A stretch of DNA of 64,000 nucleotides, from the NCBI RefSeq assembly GCF_000565285.1, contig NZ_APVL01000019.1:1-64000 (forward strand), given 5' to 3'. The stretch is from Cytobacillus firmus DS1. GTDB taxonomy: Bacteria; Bacillota; Bacilli; Bacillales; Cytobacillaceae. Shown here piece after piece: positions 55,641 through 64,000 of the stretch; the stretch's first letter is position 1; the number at the start of each line of letters is the position of its first letter. The notes below the pieces were generated by a model that worked only from the letters and a program-made list of their open reading frames with translations, had not been told where the DNA came from and did no database searches. A program made the position numbers and the translations under genes.

Positions 55641-55822
55641 TTATGTGATTAAAGGGAATGTTGATAAATTCAAAAAGTCTTGAAGAATTTATTTAAATCG
55701 AGAAATGCTAAGAAGTTGCACTGACTAAGACTCAATCAGCTTTAAATAGTGACGCTTGTGATTTTCTATAGAGCATGTAATAAAGACTTATGTATTAGAA
55801 AAAAATCTAGAAGGTGATTGAA
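55641..55822 (+). pseudogene. Decayed CstR/CsoR-family repressor
   Basis: No frame is open throughout, but pieces match the family: TQSALNSDAC in one frame (family QSALNS) and IEHVIKTYVLEKNLEGD in another (family EHHLKTCVLEK-EGD, the conserved Cys replaced by Tyr). Several stops and a shift separate them. A CstR-type operator lies just upstream. CstR controls persulfide-detoxification genes, which would fit a neighbouring thiol-redox protein. Confidence 0.5.
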
Positions 55823-55876
55823 CGCTTTCCATTGTTATAGAGGTTAAATAAAAAGGGAGAACCAGGGGGAATTCAT

Positions 55877-56212
55877 ATGAACTTAGATGGAGTTAGCAAA
55901 CATCTATTAATTTGCAACGGGAAAACATGCATGAAAAATGGAGCTGAAGAAGTAACAGAGACCGTTAGGGGAGAATTGAAAAACTTAGCGCTGCAAAAGG
56001 AGATTCATACAACAAAAACATTATGTAACGGCCAATGCAAACATGGTCCTATCGTTGTTCTATATCCAGATGGAGCCTGGTACAAAGAAATGAATAAAAT
56101 TAAAAGTGAAGAACTTATTCGTCAATTAAAAGAAGAGAGAACTGGTAATTTAAGTTCTAAACTTTACTACCATGATGGAAAAACATTTAAGAAGGATGAA
56201 AGTGAAATATAA
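55877..56212 (+). CDS. Thioredoxin-like [2Fe-2S] ferredoxin
   Basis: 111 residues. Cys13 and Cys18 (ICNGKTC), then Cys50 and Cys54 (LCNGQC) give the four ligands of a thioredoxin-fold 2Fe-2S ferredoxin. KHGPIVVLYPDGAWYKEM follows as expected for this family. Similar small ferredoxins occur in Bacillus cobalamin operons (CbiW), but no corrin gene is near, so the electron partner is unknown. AACCAGGGGG lies upstream of the ATG. Confidence 0.85.
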   Translation: MNLDGVSKHLLICNGKTCMKNGAEEVTETVRGELKNLALQKEIHTTKTLCNGQCKHGPIVVLYPDGAWYKEMNKIKSEELIRQLKEERTGNLSSKLYYHDGKTFKKDESEI

Positions 56213-56522
56213 CATTAGACTAATTCATCGAAAAAGCGTTGCTGTAAAACAGGACGCTTTTCTACCTTTCAGTGACAATTACACTTAAGTAAAATCTATG
56301 GCGGTATTTTGTTTGTTCAAAACTAGTAACCGATTAATTGTTTAGTTGTTTATAAGGGAAAAGAGAGATTTTTAGTAACCCCCTGGATAAATGCAAAATT
56401 GCTGGTGCTCACGTTAATGAGGATTCTTTGTTAACAGAAGGGGAGCGTATAAATTCAAATCTCAGCCTTAAACTATAACTATTCGTATAATATTATTTAA
56501 CCATACTAAAAGGTTTCTATTA
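56213..56522 (+). other. Intergenic, no feature recognised
   Basis: AT-rich with stops in all frames. It ends at the terminator that precedes the S-layer fragment. Confidence 0.4.
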
Positions 56523-56567
56523 AAACGCTTCAAACCCCTGATGTTATTGGGTTCGAGGCGTTTTTTA
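56523..56567 (+). terminator. Terminator at the left boundary of the S-layer fragment
   Basis: AACGCTTC-AACCC pairs with GGGTTCGAGGCGTT, then TTTTTATTTTT. It sits where the missing 5' half of the S-layer gene should be. Confidence 0.8.
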
Positions 56568-56576
56568 TTTTTGGTA

Positions 56577-58523
56577 GAGGAGAAAGAAAGTGCGATTAAC
56601 GCTACTCAAGTTGCAATTACTTTCAATAAAGCTGTAGATGCTAAATCATTATTCGCTGATGGCGTTTCTGGTTCTTTTAAGTCTGGAGTAGTTTCTATCC
56701 GTTCTATTGATTCAGTAACTGATGGAACACTTACTGGGGAACTTAGCCAAGATGGAAAAGTCTTAACAGTAACTTCAACTCAACTATTCGAAAAGCGCTA
56801 TGATGTAGTTGTTGACAAAGTAAAAACTACTACTGATAAAGACGTTGAAAAGTTCAGCAAAATTATCTCTATTGATAAAGATGTAACTGCTCCAACAATT
56901 CTTGGAACAGAGCGTGTTACTGCTACTCAAGTAAAAGTGAAATTCTCTGAGCCTATGGCAAGTGCAGGTTCTACAACATTTAAACTTGCTGCTGATGGTC
57001 AAGTAGTTACAGGTATCACTGGTCAAGGTACGTTAGTTGACGGTGGTAAAGCAGTAATTCTTGACTTAAGTAGTTCAAGTGTTCCTGTAAACAAGGATAT
57101 TGTTGCTACAGTAATTGGTGCAGCTGATAAAGCTGGAAACTTATTAGCTACTAACCCTGCAACTGTAACTTTCCAAAAGGGTGATAAAGATGGTGTAGCT
57201 CCAACTGTATCTTCTGTAACTCAAACTGGAGCAAAAACATTTGAAATTAAATTCTCAGAAGTACTTGTTGGTGAGCCAACTGTTTCTATCGATAACGTTC
57301 CTGTTAACGCAGCAAATGTAGAAATTGATACTACTGATAAGACTAAAGTTAAAGTTACAGCTCCAAGCGTACTTGATGGTGATAAAATTATTACTGTTAC
57401 TGGTGCGGTTGATGGAAGCGGCGAAGTTCAAACAACTACTAACCGTGTAGTTAAGTTTGTTAAAGATGCAGTAGCTCCAGCACTAGTATCTTCAGCTGTT
57501 GTTGTTGATACTACTGACAAAGCAGAGTACCTAGAGTTCACTTTTGATAAAGATGTAAATCTATCTTCTGCAACTGTGGATGCAACTGGTTCTTATGTTA
57601 AGAACTATGTTACAAGTACAATTGGTGCAGGTGATATCGCAGCAACTACTGTTGATTACAAAGATGCTGCTAAGAGCAAAAAAGTTATCCGTGTGAAACT
57701 TGCTACATTACTAGGTAATAAGAGTGTAGAAGGTGCACAATATTCTCTAGACCTAGCGTTCTCTGGTGTTACTAGTGATGCTACTGTTGCAATTACAACA
57801 GGTAAAGCTACATTCACTCGTGGAACAGATGGAACTCTTGCGAACACAGATGTTGTTGCACTTGCTACTGTGAATCCAATTGTTCAATCAGCTACTGATA
57901 ACAGCACTTTAGTTGTTACATTTGATAAGAATGTTGATGCTGCAACTGCAACTAATACTGCAAACTACATCGTTGGTGGAGCGGTAGTTGAATCTGCAAC
58001 AGTAAATGCTACAGATTTAACAAAAGTAACTCTAAAGTTAAAAGCTGATTCAAACACATTCTCAGGTGTTCGTAATGTAACAGTTCAAAATGTTAAAGCT
58101 GCTGGTTCAACTGTTGCTATGACTACTACTACTAAGACGGTTGACCTTAAAGAAAACGTAGCTCCAACAGTTACAGCTCAACTTCAATCAGACTTAAAGA
58201 CAATCAAGCTTACATTCTCTGAAAATGTATATCAGGCAGCTGCTAATACAGTTGACTTTGGTGTATTTGTAGGTACTGACGCTTACAAGTGGGATCATGA
58301 TACTGATGCTGCAACTCCAGAAGTTGCATTTGAAAAAGATTCAGGTCTTGCTACTGATGTAGCTTTAGCTGGTAATACAGTTAATATCGAATTACCTACT
58401 ACAGTTACTGCTGAGCAATTGACTAAGGGTCTATCATTAAAGGCACTTGCTTCAATTGATGTTAAAGATGCTGCGGGTAATAAGCTTTCTGTACCAGCTA
58501 ATATCTCAATTTCCAATAACTAA
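56577..58523 (+). pseudogene. S-layer protein fragment lacking its 5' end
   Basis: About 648 codons of uninterrupted surface-layer sequence made of repeated Ig-like/SbsC-type domains: NATQVAITFNKAVDAK, TAPTILGTERVTATQVKVKFSEPM, APTVSSVTQTGAKTFEIKFSEVL, KLTFSENVYQAA. There is no signal peptide, no SLH or cell-wall-binding domain, no promoter and no ribosome binding site. The open frame starts inside a terminator. Codon use is strongly biased (GCT, GTT, ACT), as for very abundant proteins, unlike its neighbours. It may be a silent cassette that could recombine with an expressed S-layer gene, or simply a truncated copy. Confidence 0.82.
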
Positions 58524-58596
58524 TCTTTACTATCCTGAAACTCTAGTAAAGCTCTGTGAAGGAAATCTCTGAAAATAAATAATTTTTGTTTTGAGG

Positions 58597-58642
58597 AAGA
58601 ACCTCAAACTAGGCGGAGACGTCTTGTTTGAGGTTCTTTTCT
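58597..58642 (+). terminator. Terminator after the S-layer fragment
   Basis: AAGAACCTCAAAC and GTTTGAGGTTCTT with T tail. A strong terminator after a silent fragment suggests the block was once the end of an expressed gene. Confidence 0.85.
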
Positions 58643-58663
58643 TATATTAAGGAGGAAAAATGT

Positions 58664-59095
58664 ATGAAAGAAATGATGTTAAACAAAATTAACGAAATTA
58701 TTAAAAGACAATCTATGAGTGAATGGGATCCAATAATAAATGAATTTGAGTCTGAGAAAAGAAATTTAATGTTAAATGGCAACTCCTTGGGTGCTATGAA
58801 CGATGAGGATGTAATTTATAAGTTCACGGTATTTAGTGTGGTCGATTACACTAATAAGCCATTTGTTTGTATTATTCTTGGTAACCATCAAAGTGGTCAA
58901 TTTAATTTTATGATTATTCCAACCTTTTCTTTAGAAAAAGTAATGAATGAAATAGTTGAACTAGTGGTTTACCTATTTCCATTTTCTGAGGACAAAAGAG
59001 AAATAACCAAAAAGATCGTGTTAGATTTCTTAAAGGCTTTAGAAAAATTTAAAAAAAATGAGAGAGATCACATTGGTCCCTATCCAGAATATTAG
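58664..59095 (+). CDS. Hypothetical protein, 143 residues
   Basis: ATG 58664 with AAGGAGGAAA upstream. A soluble alpha/beta protein with an amphipathic start (EMMLNKINEIIKRQSMSEWDP), a hydrophobic middle FVCIILGNHQSGQFNFMIIP and a charged C-terminal helix ending in GPYPEY. No signal peptide or known motif. An immunity- or interaction-type role can be imagined, but nothing in the sequence proves it. Confidence 0.6.
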   Translation: MKEMMLNKINEIIKRQSMSEWDPIINEFESEKRNLMLNGNSLGAMNDEDVIYKFTVFSVVDYTNKPFVCIILGNHQSGQFNFMIIPTFSLEKVMNEIVELVVYLFPFSEDKREITKKIVLDFLKALEKFKKNERDHIGPYPEY

Positions 59096-59515
59096 TAATG
59101 AAGGAAACTTTATCTAAAGGTTTCGGTATTTTAAGGTCAGACAAAAAGAAAGATATGTCCTTTCGATAAAAGGTGCTATTTATGTTTGGAACTTCATAGC
59201 GAAATGCGATAATCTCATGAATGAAATTAAAAAAAATCTATATAATAAAAATGATATCTTGGATATTAACAAGATCCTTAATCTGGCGGCAGCTAACATT
59301 AGTACAGCAGGTTTTCTTATAGAGGTAATCCTATCACATTGTGACGATGCAGGGATTACTTCTTTTTCTTTGATGGGTTCAAGATTTTTACGTTTCAATT
59401 GCTGCATATGCTGCGAATAAAAGATGGAAGACTATTAGCAGACTTCTAGCCTTTCAGTTGGATTATATTAATAATGAAGAAACTGGGATTATTATTATAT
59501 GGATGAAAGGTGCAC
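59096..59515 (+). other. Gene-poor stretch, possible remnant
   Basis: One frame from 59217 gives 67 codons (NDILDINKILNLAAANISTAGFL and on) without a good site, and an overlapping frame carries on with YVSIAAYAANKRWKTISRLL. This suggests a frameshifted gene, but the family is not recognised. Confidence 0.4.
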
Positions 59516-59730
59516 TCGATGTTGGTGTTATAAAATACAAGATGAGTAAGTTAGCAGAATACATAAATGGAATACAAGAAGAACTACACCAAGCAGGATT
59601 CAATCATCTTAGATTTTCAGCGTGCTTGTGAAAAGGAGGCAAAGATATCGCGATGCATATTATTGCTGTTAAGAAGTTAAAGATCCCGCAAAATAGCCTG
59701 GATACCTTTTGGATATTAGAAAATGAAGGG
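59516..59730 (+). pseudogene. Broken second copy of hepT
   Basis: Bases 59584-59730 are clearly homologous to the intact hepT at 54251. They read NYTKQDSIILDFQRACE, then after a frameshift near 59632-59642 DIAMHIIAVKKLKIPQNSLDTFWILENEG. A weaker match to the N-terminal helix precedes it. The RX4HXY motif is lost, and no MntA gene is next to it. Confidence 0.75.
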
Positions 59731-59972
59731 AATGATGGATTATTATCCTTATATAAGCCTCAGCAAATTGATATAGAATTAAATTATTTGGATACATTTT
59801 GTATATATAAAGGCTATAAAGAATTATTAACCTCATATTTAGAGGGCTTAACTGTATAGTAGGAATACAAAAAGGTGAACAAATTATTATTCTGCTCACC
59901 TTTACTGACTCATAAATTTGATATGGATTATAACGTACAGTTACATTTTTAATTATTTTTGATGCTTTTACA

Positions 59973-62900
59973 TTAGGTATGGATTAGTAATTCATTTTGG
60001 TATTTACATTCATTCATTATATTTATAATAGTATTGTAATTCGGGAAGCGCTGTAGTAGTTCTTTGTCACCAATAATATAAAACTCTTCTTTTGCACGTG
60101 TTGCCGCAACATTTAATAAATTTGGCTCTTTACATGCCCACTCTGCGGCGCCAATTTTTGATGCGTCTGTACCTGTTACAAAGTATACTATATTAGCTTC
60201 TTTCCCTTGGAATGTGTGTACTGTTCCAATGTTTTCATCTATCCAAGAATTATACCACTTCTTAAAGTCCTTTGCTGCTTCTTTATAGGTATTTTCTAGT
60301 TTAAAGGCATTTTCATCATTACCCTGCACAATAATAGATGTATTCAACCAATTATACATTTTTTTAAATAATCCAGTTTTTATTCCTTTTTTCAATTCAT
60401 TTTTGACAGTTGAAAAAGGTGTAATAACATAGATGCTTGGATTAAAAAACTTTCCATTTTCAAATTGTTGTATCTCTTCTAACAGTTCAAGCGTGGATCT
60501 TTTATTTTTTAACTTATAGTATTTTTCAATTAATTTTAAGCACTGTTTTTTATTTGTTGACCAATTATCGTTGATTTCTTCGTTATTCGTGATGATTTGT
60601 AATAATGTTTTTATGCTTTGTCCATCATCCAGTTTCATTTGAATAGAATCTAATAATTGTTTTCTTAAAACATTTGCCATATGACCTTTTATGTGTTTTA
60701 TTAGTTCATCTGTTTGCTCAGGGACATACTGATCAACTTTTACGATTCCTTGGCAAGATAGCCATTTACCTTCACCAATTTCTTTTTTTGCAAGCACCAT
60801 TTTACCGTCATAAGCTAACTTGTTTCAAATCGAAAACATTGGTTCAATACAGCGCCTATGGACCCATAATGGTATACCAATCCATTTTCCTTGAGTAACA
60901 TACGTACCAAGTTGGTTTGCACGATCAGCGATGGATTGCACTGAGCTTTTAACGTTAAATACCTCTTCGTCAATTTGATAAATCTTACGTATATCCTCCA
61001 GAACTGATGGATGTATAGTTTGTACTGGTTCAATCTGCAGTGGATCGCCGACAACTAGCACCTTTTTTGAGCGCCACAAGGCACCAACAGCTTGCTGAGG
61101 AGTCGCTTGCCCGGCTTCATCAATAAATAAATAAGAAATAAAGTCTTTAGGCATTCCTCTATACATAGAGGAGAAACTTGCAAATGTTGTACTTACTACT
61201 GGGCAAAAACAATGTACTGTGTGCCACATCGCTTTTATAGCTGCTATTCCAGATTCATTATTAATATTCACATCATTTCTATTTTCTAGTAAAGATAAAG
61301 CAGCCATTAGTTTTGCGAAATTCATAGATAGGAAGTGGCGTAAAACTGTTAATGCCTTTAAGAACAGAACTGAACGCATTTTGTTTAGTGTATTTGTTTG
61401 GTAAAGCACTTTTTGCTGGCGGTGTTCATATTGTCCCAGTGTATTCTCCCAAAACAAATCATTTGAAACAAGAAAATCTTCCGTTTCGTTTTCAATCAGG
61501 CCATCCTGATATTCAACAGAGTCAGCAAGGCTTTGACGTATTTTCCTCACTTCTTTATACAATGATTCAAATTCATCACATGCATTTATCCAATCATCTT
61601 TTTTCTTTTGGGGGCTTCTCTTATCATTTATTAAATTCTTAATAACACTAAAATCCTCACCTGCTAGTAATGAGGCTGCGTTTTTAATATTCTCTCCTTT
61701 TCCGAGAGGTATAGAAAACATACCCCAGGAATCTTCCCCGGCAATTTTTTTACTAATTGCACTTGCGTACTTTAATGGTTTAAGCTCTTCTTTGAATTCT
61801 TCAGCTATTTCCTTTGTCTTAGGTAAATCTTTAGAGATATTTTCAACAGCCGTATTATTACTTGATGCAACAACAGCAGCATATTGTGAAATTGTTGGAT
61901 CAAGGTCATATACAAATCTTTTTACAATCTCATTTTCTTTACTAAATGGATTTTTTATTTCTACAGTATATTCAGTCCTAATTAATGCTGCAGAAGGATC
62001 CCGACGGAAAGGTATCATTGCTAAGGCTTTTTTTATAACAATTTCTGCGAATATATCTTTTAATAATGTTGTCTTGCCAGTTCCAGGCGGACCATTAACA
62101 GAGCTAATCGGATTTGATGTAAGAAAGAATTCATTCACTGCTACTTGCTGCATTAATGATAATCGATGATTAATAGGTGATGGCCATCTGCCCATCGGAG
62201 TATTTAAAGGATTTAGGGACTTTTCAATAAATATTCTATTTTCATTAATATCTATTTTTCTTGCTGGCTTTGATAAATAGTAGCGAAGAGTATTGTTTAA
62301 ATCGTTTTTAGCCGTTAATATATCTTCCGAATAAAAACTATTAAATTTCTGAGTACTCTCAGTTTCGTTTGTTACTACTAATAATTCAAGGTAATGGTCA
62401 TTTATCTTACTATTAGGTGGTATTGAAAAATTTCGTTTAAATTCATCAATAAATTGTGCTAACCAAATGTCAGATAGTTCTCCACCATTTATACTCTTGG
62501 CTTGCACATTTAAATAATCCTTAGCATCTTCATATTTTTCAAAGAAATTATCAACAAGAGAATTTTTATTGTCTTTAGCTAGTTTTATGTATAGATTTAC
62601 CTGTGGAATAAATAGCGAATCCTTAATATATTGGTTATTTTCATCAAACTCAACATAAAAACCGTAGCAAATCTTCATTGATTTATTATGAATTTCATCT
62701 TTAACCTTATGCATATCCCTTTGAAATTTTATTAATTCATGTTCTAAATAACAACTTCCATAAACCCCTACTTTGCGTTTCATTTCTTCCTTTTTAAATT
62801 GAATATTTCTCCATTCGTTAGGTATGTTAGTTTGGCCATTGTATATTTTTTGTATTTTTTTGATTTTTGCTCCCGTATATTCACTACTGAGGGAAACATT

Positions 62901-62975
62901 TATCTTTGGTAATTCTCCGGGGACTAAAGTTTCACTATGCCACAAGGCTTCTAAAATTCTTCCCACTTGATTCAT
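59973..62975 (-). pseudogene. Large superfamily I helicase with one in-frame TGA
   Basis: 1000 codons in one frame, interrupted once by TGA (60825-60827 on the plus strand). Upstream part (716 residues): Walker A NGPPGTGKTTL, motif II LFIDEAGQA, motif III VVGDPLQIEP and HRRCIEPMFSI. Downstream part: motif V GTVHTFQGKEANIV and motif VI NLLNVAATRAK. The TGA falls after FSI, where relatives have Ser (TCA to TGA is one base). It is a UPF1-like AAA_12 DNA/RNA helicase. Without read-through the truncated product lacks motifs V and VI and should be inactive. It is divergent from a phosphoesterase gene, and the pair may have been a defence unit. Confidence 0.85.
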
Positions 62976-63181
62976 ATTTTTCTCCTAAAATCTACTTTAA
63001 AATAATTAAGAACTTCCAATTATTAATATTATAACAAAAAATTACAAATGGAATTGTTAACCCCTTATATTTTTAAGGATCTAAGTTGAATGGATAATAT
63101 AGATAAAATTTTTAATTTTATTAAAAATTAAAAACTGGTAAGGTATAATAGAATTGGTAAAATATGAAAGGGGAGTCACGG

Positions 63182-64000
63182 ATGCTTCTTACATTGATCC
63201 ACCTTACCGACATACATTTAAACAACTTTAATAATCCTTTACTTTCAAAATCCCATGCTTTATGGAAGGCCTTAAAAGCAGAAGTTCGCCATTCTAGTAG
63301 AGTAGTGTGTTGTGTATCTGGTGATATAGCCCAAAGCGGAAATGAAGATGAATATTTCAGTTATGCCATACCATTATTTGATAATATTAAGAATGAGATA
63401 AAAAAAGAAGTAAATCTAGATTGTGACTTTATTTTTATACCTGGAAACCATGACTGTGATTTTAGTAATAAAGAAATAAACGGTACAAGAGAGTTGCTTA
63501 TGAAGAATATGGGCCATACGGATTTAAATGCCCATACAATTGAGACAATAAAGGTGCAGAAAAATTTTGAAGATTTCCAAGAGTTATTTCACTCATCATG
63601 GAAATATTGTGAAACAATGTTTAAGGGGCCTTTATTGGAGAAGGTAAAAATGAATGTGGGAGAGAAAGAAATAATATTTAATTTATTTAATTCCTCGTGG
63701 ATATCCACACTTCATGAGAATCCGGGACAAATGTATTTTCCTGTTACTACTTATAAAGAAACTATGTTGGATCATATTGGCGATATCAATATAACTTTGG
63801 TACACCATCCTGATCATTGGCTCGAGCCGAATAATAGAAGAGAATTTAGAGAGTTATTAGAAGAAACATCAGATATTATTTTAACTGGTCATGAACATCA
63901 AAGCACTCTTGGAGTTTTAACGAATTGGGATAGTAGGAGAATTCAATATATTGAGGGTGGTGTTTTACAAGAGCTAGCTGACCCGAATTCTAGTTCATTT
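63182..64000 (+). CDS. Metallophosphoesterase, truncated by the window edge
   Basis: At least 273 residues, continuing past base 64000. Calcineurin-like metal motifs: LTDIHL (DxH), VSGDIAQSG (GDxxxxG), PGNHDCD (GNHD), VHHPDHW and TGHEHQS (GHxH). The enzyme could hydrolyse phosphodiesters, nucleic acid or cyclic nucleotides. Site AAAGGGGAG, ATG at 63182. About 200 bases separate it from the divergent helicase gene. Confidence 0.85.
   Translation, partial: MLLTLIHLTDIHLNNFNNPLLSKSHALWKALKAEVRHSSRVVCCVSGDIAQSGNEDEYFSYAIPLFDNIKNEIKKEVNLDCDFIFIPGNHDCDFSNKEINGTRELLMKNMGHTDLNAHTIETIKVQKNFEDFQELFHSSWKYCETMFKGPLLEKVKMNVGEKEIIFNLFNSSWISTLHENPGQMYFPVTTYKETMLDHIGDINITLVHHPDHWLEPNNRREFRELLEETSDIILTGHEHQSTLGVLTNWDSRRIQYIEGGVLQELADPNSSSF

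Noticed and set aside
56541-56576. N-terminal 12 codons of the S-layer frame as a real start
   Set aside because: They are encoded by the right arm and T tract of a terminator, without a ribosome binding site.
60825-60827. Helicase TGA as a second selenocysteine codon
   Set aside because: The position is normally Ser, not Cys, and is not a redox site. A one-base TCA to TGA change explains it.
54994-60827. UGA read as tryptophan throughout
   Set aside because: Genes in the window use TGA as a normal stop and TGG for Trp, and neither interrupted position is a Trp in its family.

Overview
The window is low-GC DNA from a spore-forming member of the Bacillaceae. The signs are strong AGGAGG-type ribosome binding sites, many TTG and GTG starts, a SpoIIP paralogue, HutP/HutH, LTA synthase, Lgt, an S-layer fragment and CsoR/CopZ/CopA. 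The exact genus cannot be fixed from sequence alone. No rRNA, tRNA, CRISPR array or intact insertion sequence was seen. The many decayed genes (Rieske protein, CstR-like repressor, HepT copy, S-layer fragment, helicase with an in-frame stop) give it the look of an accessory region.

Layout. 1-5 kb: a Rieske pseudogene, a beta-propeller lipoprotein, an SRPBCC protein and a CsoR-MATE operon with a G/C-tract operator. 5-12.6 kb: a cell-envelope set of lgt, a MurE-like ligase with a non-standard specificity loop, a ferric-reductase-like membrane protein, a C39-like peptidase, LTA synthase and a Zur-box-controlled zinc-binding lipoprotein. 12.6-18.8 kb: metal-handling and envelope genes (YdhK, a methyltransferase, a 19-cysteine copper-storage protein, SpoIIP, a CcdA/DsbD-like membrane protein, a membrane-anchored cupredoxin). 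18.9-26 kb: a seven-gene operon joining a PIG-L-like protein without its catalytic motif, a C-terminally anchored peptide-binding protein, two permeases, two ATPases and a siroheme/4Fe-4S half-domain protein. 26-29.3 kb: csoR-copZ-copA. 29.4-36.7 kb: small membrane proteins, two two-component systems and a second YdhK.

36.8-48.9 kb is a HutP-centred block. A complete oligopeptide ABC operon is followed by hutP, hutH, a LysR regulator, a threonine-synthase-like enzyme and a dicarboxylate/amino-acid symporter. Both the ABC operon and hutH are preceded by NAG triplets and by terminators whose arms resemble each other, so HutP antitermination probably controls both. The rest of the histidine pathway (hutU, hutI, hutG) is not here.

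48.9-64 kb: a spermidine-synthase-like membrane fusion, a third two-component system, two small membrane proteins, a HepT-MntA toxin-antitoxin pair, and a glutaredoxin whose first active-site cysteine codon is TGA (selenocysteine candidate or nonsense mutation). After these come a CstR relic, a 2Fe-2S ferredoxin, an S-layer fragment without its 5' end, a second HepT relic, and a large helicase (with one in-frame TGA) divergent from a metallophosphoesterase that runs off the right edge. The last pair could be a defence module.
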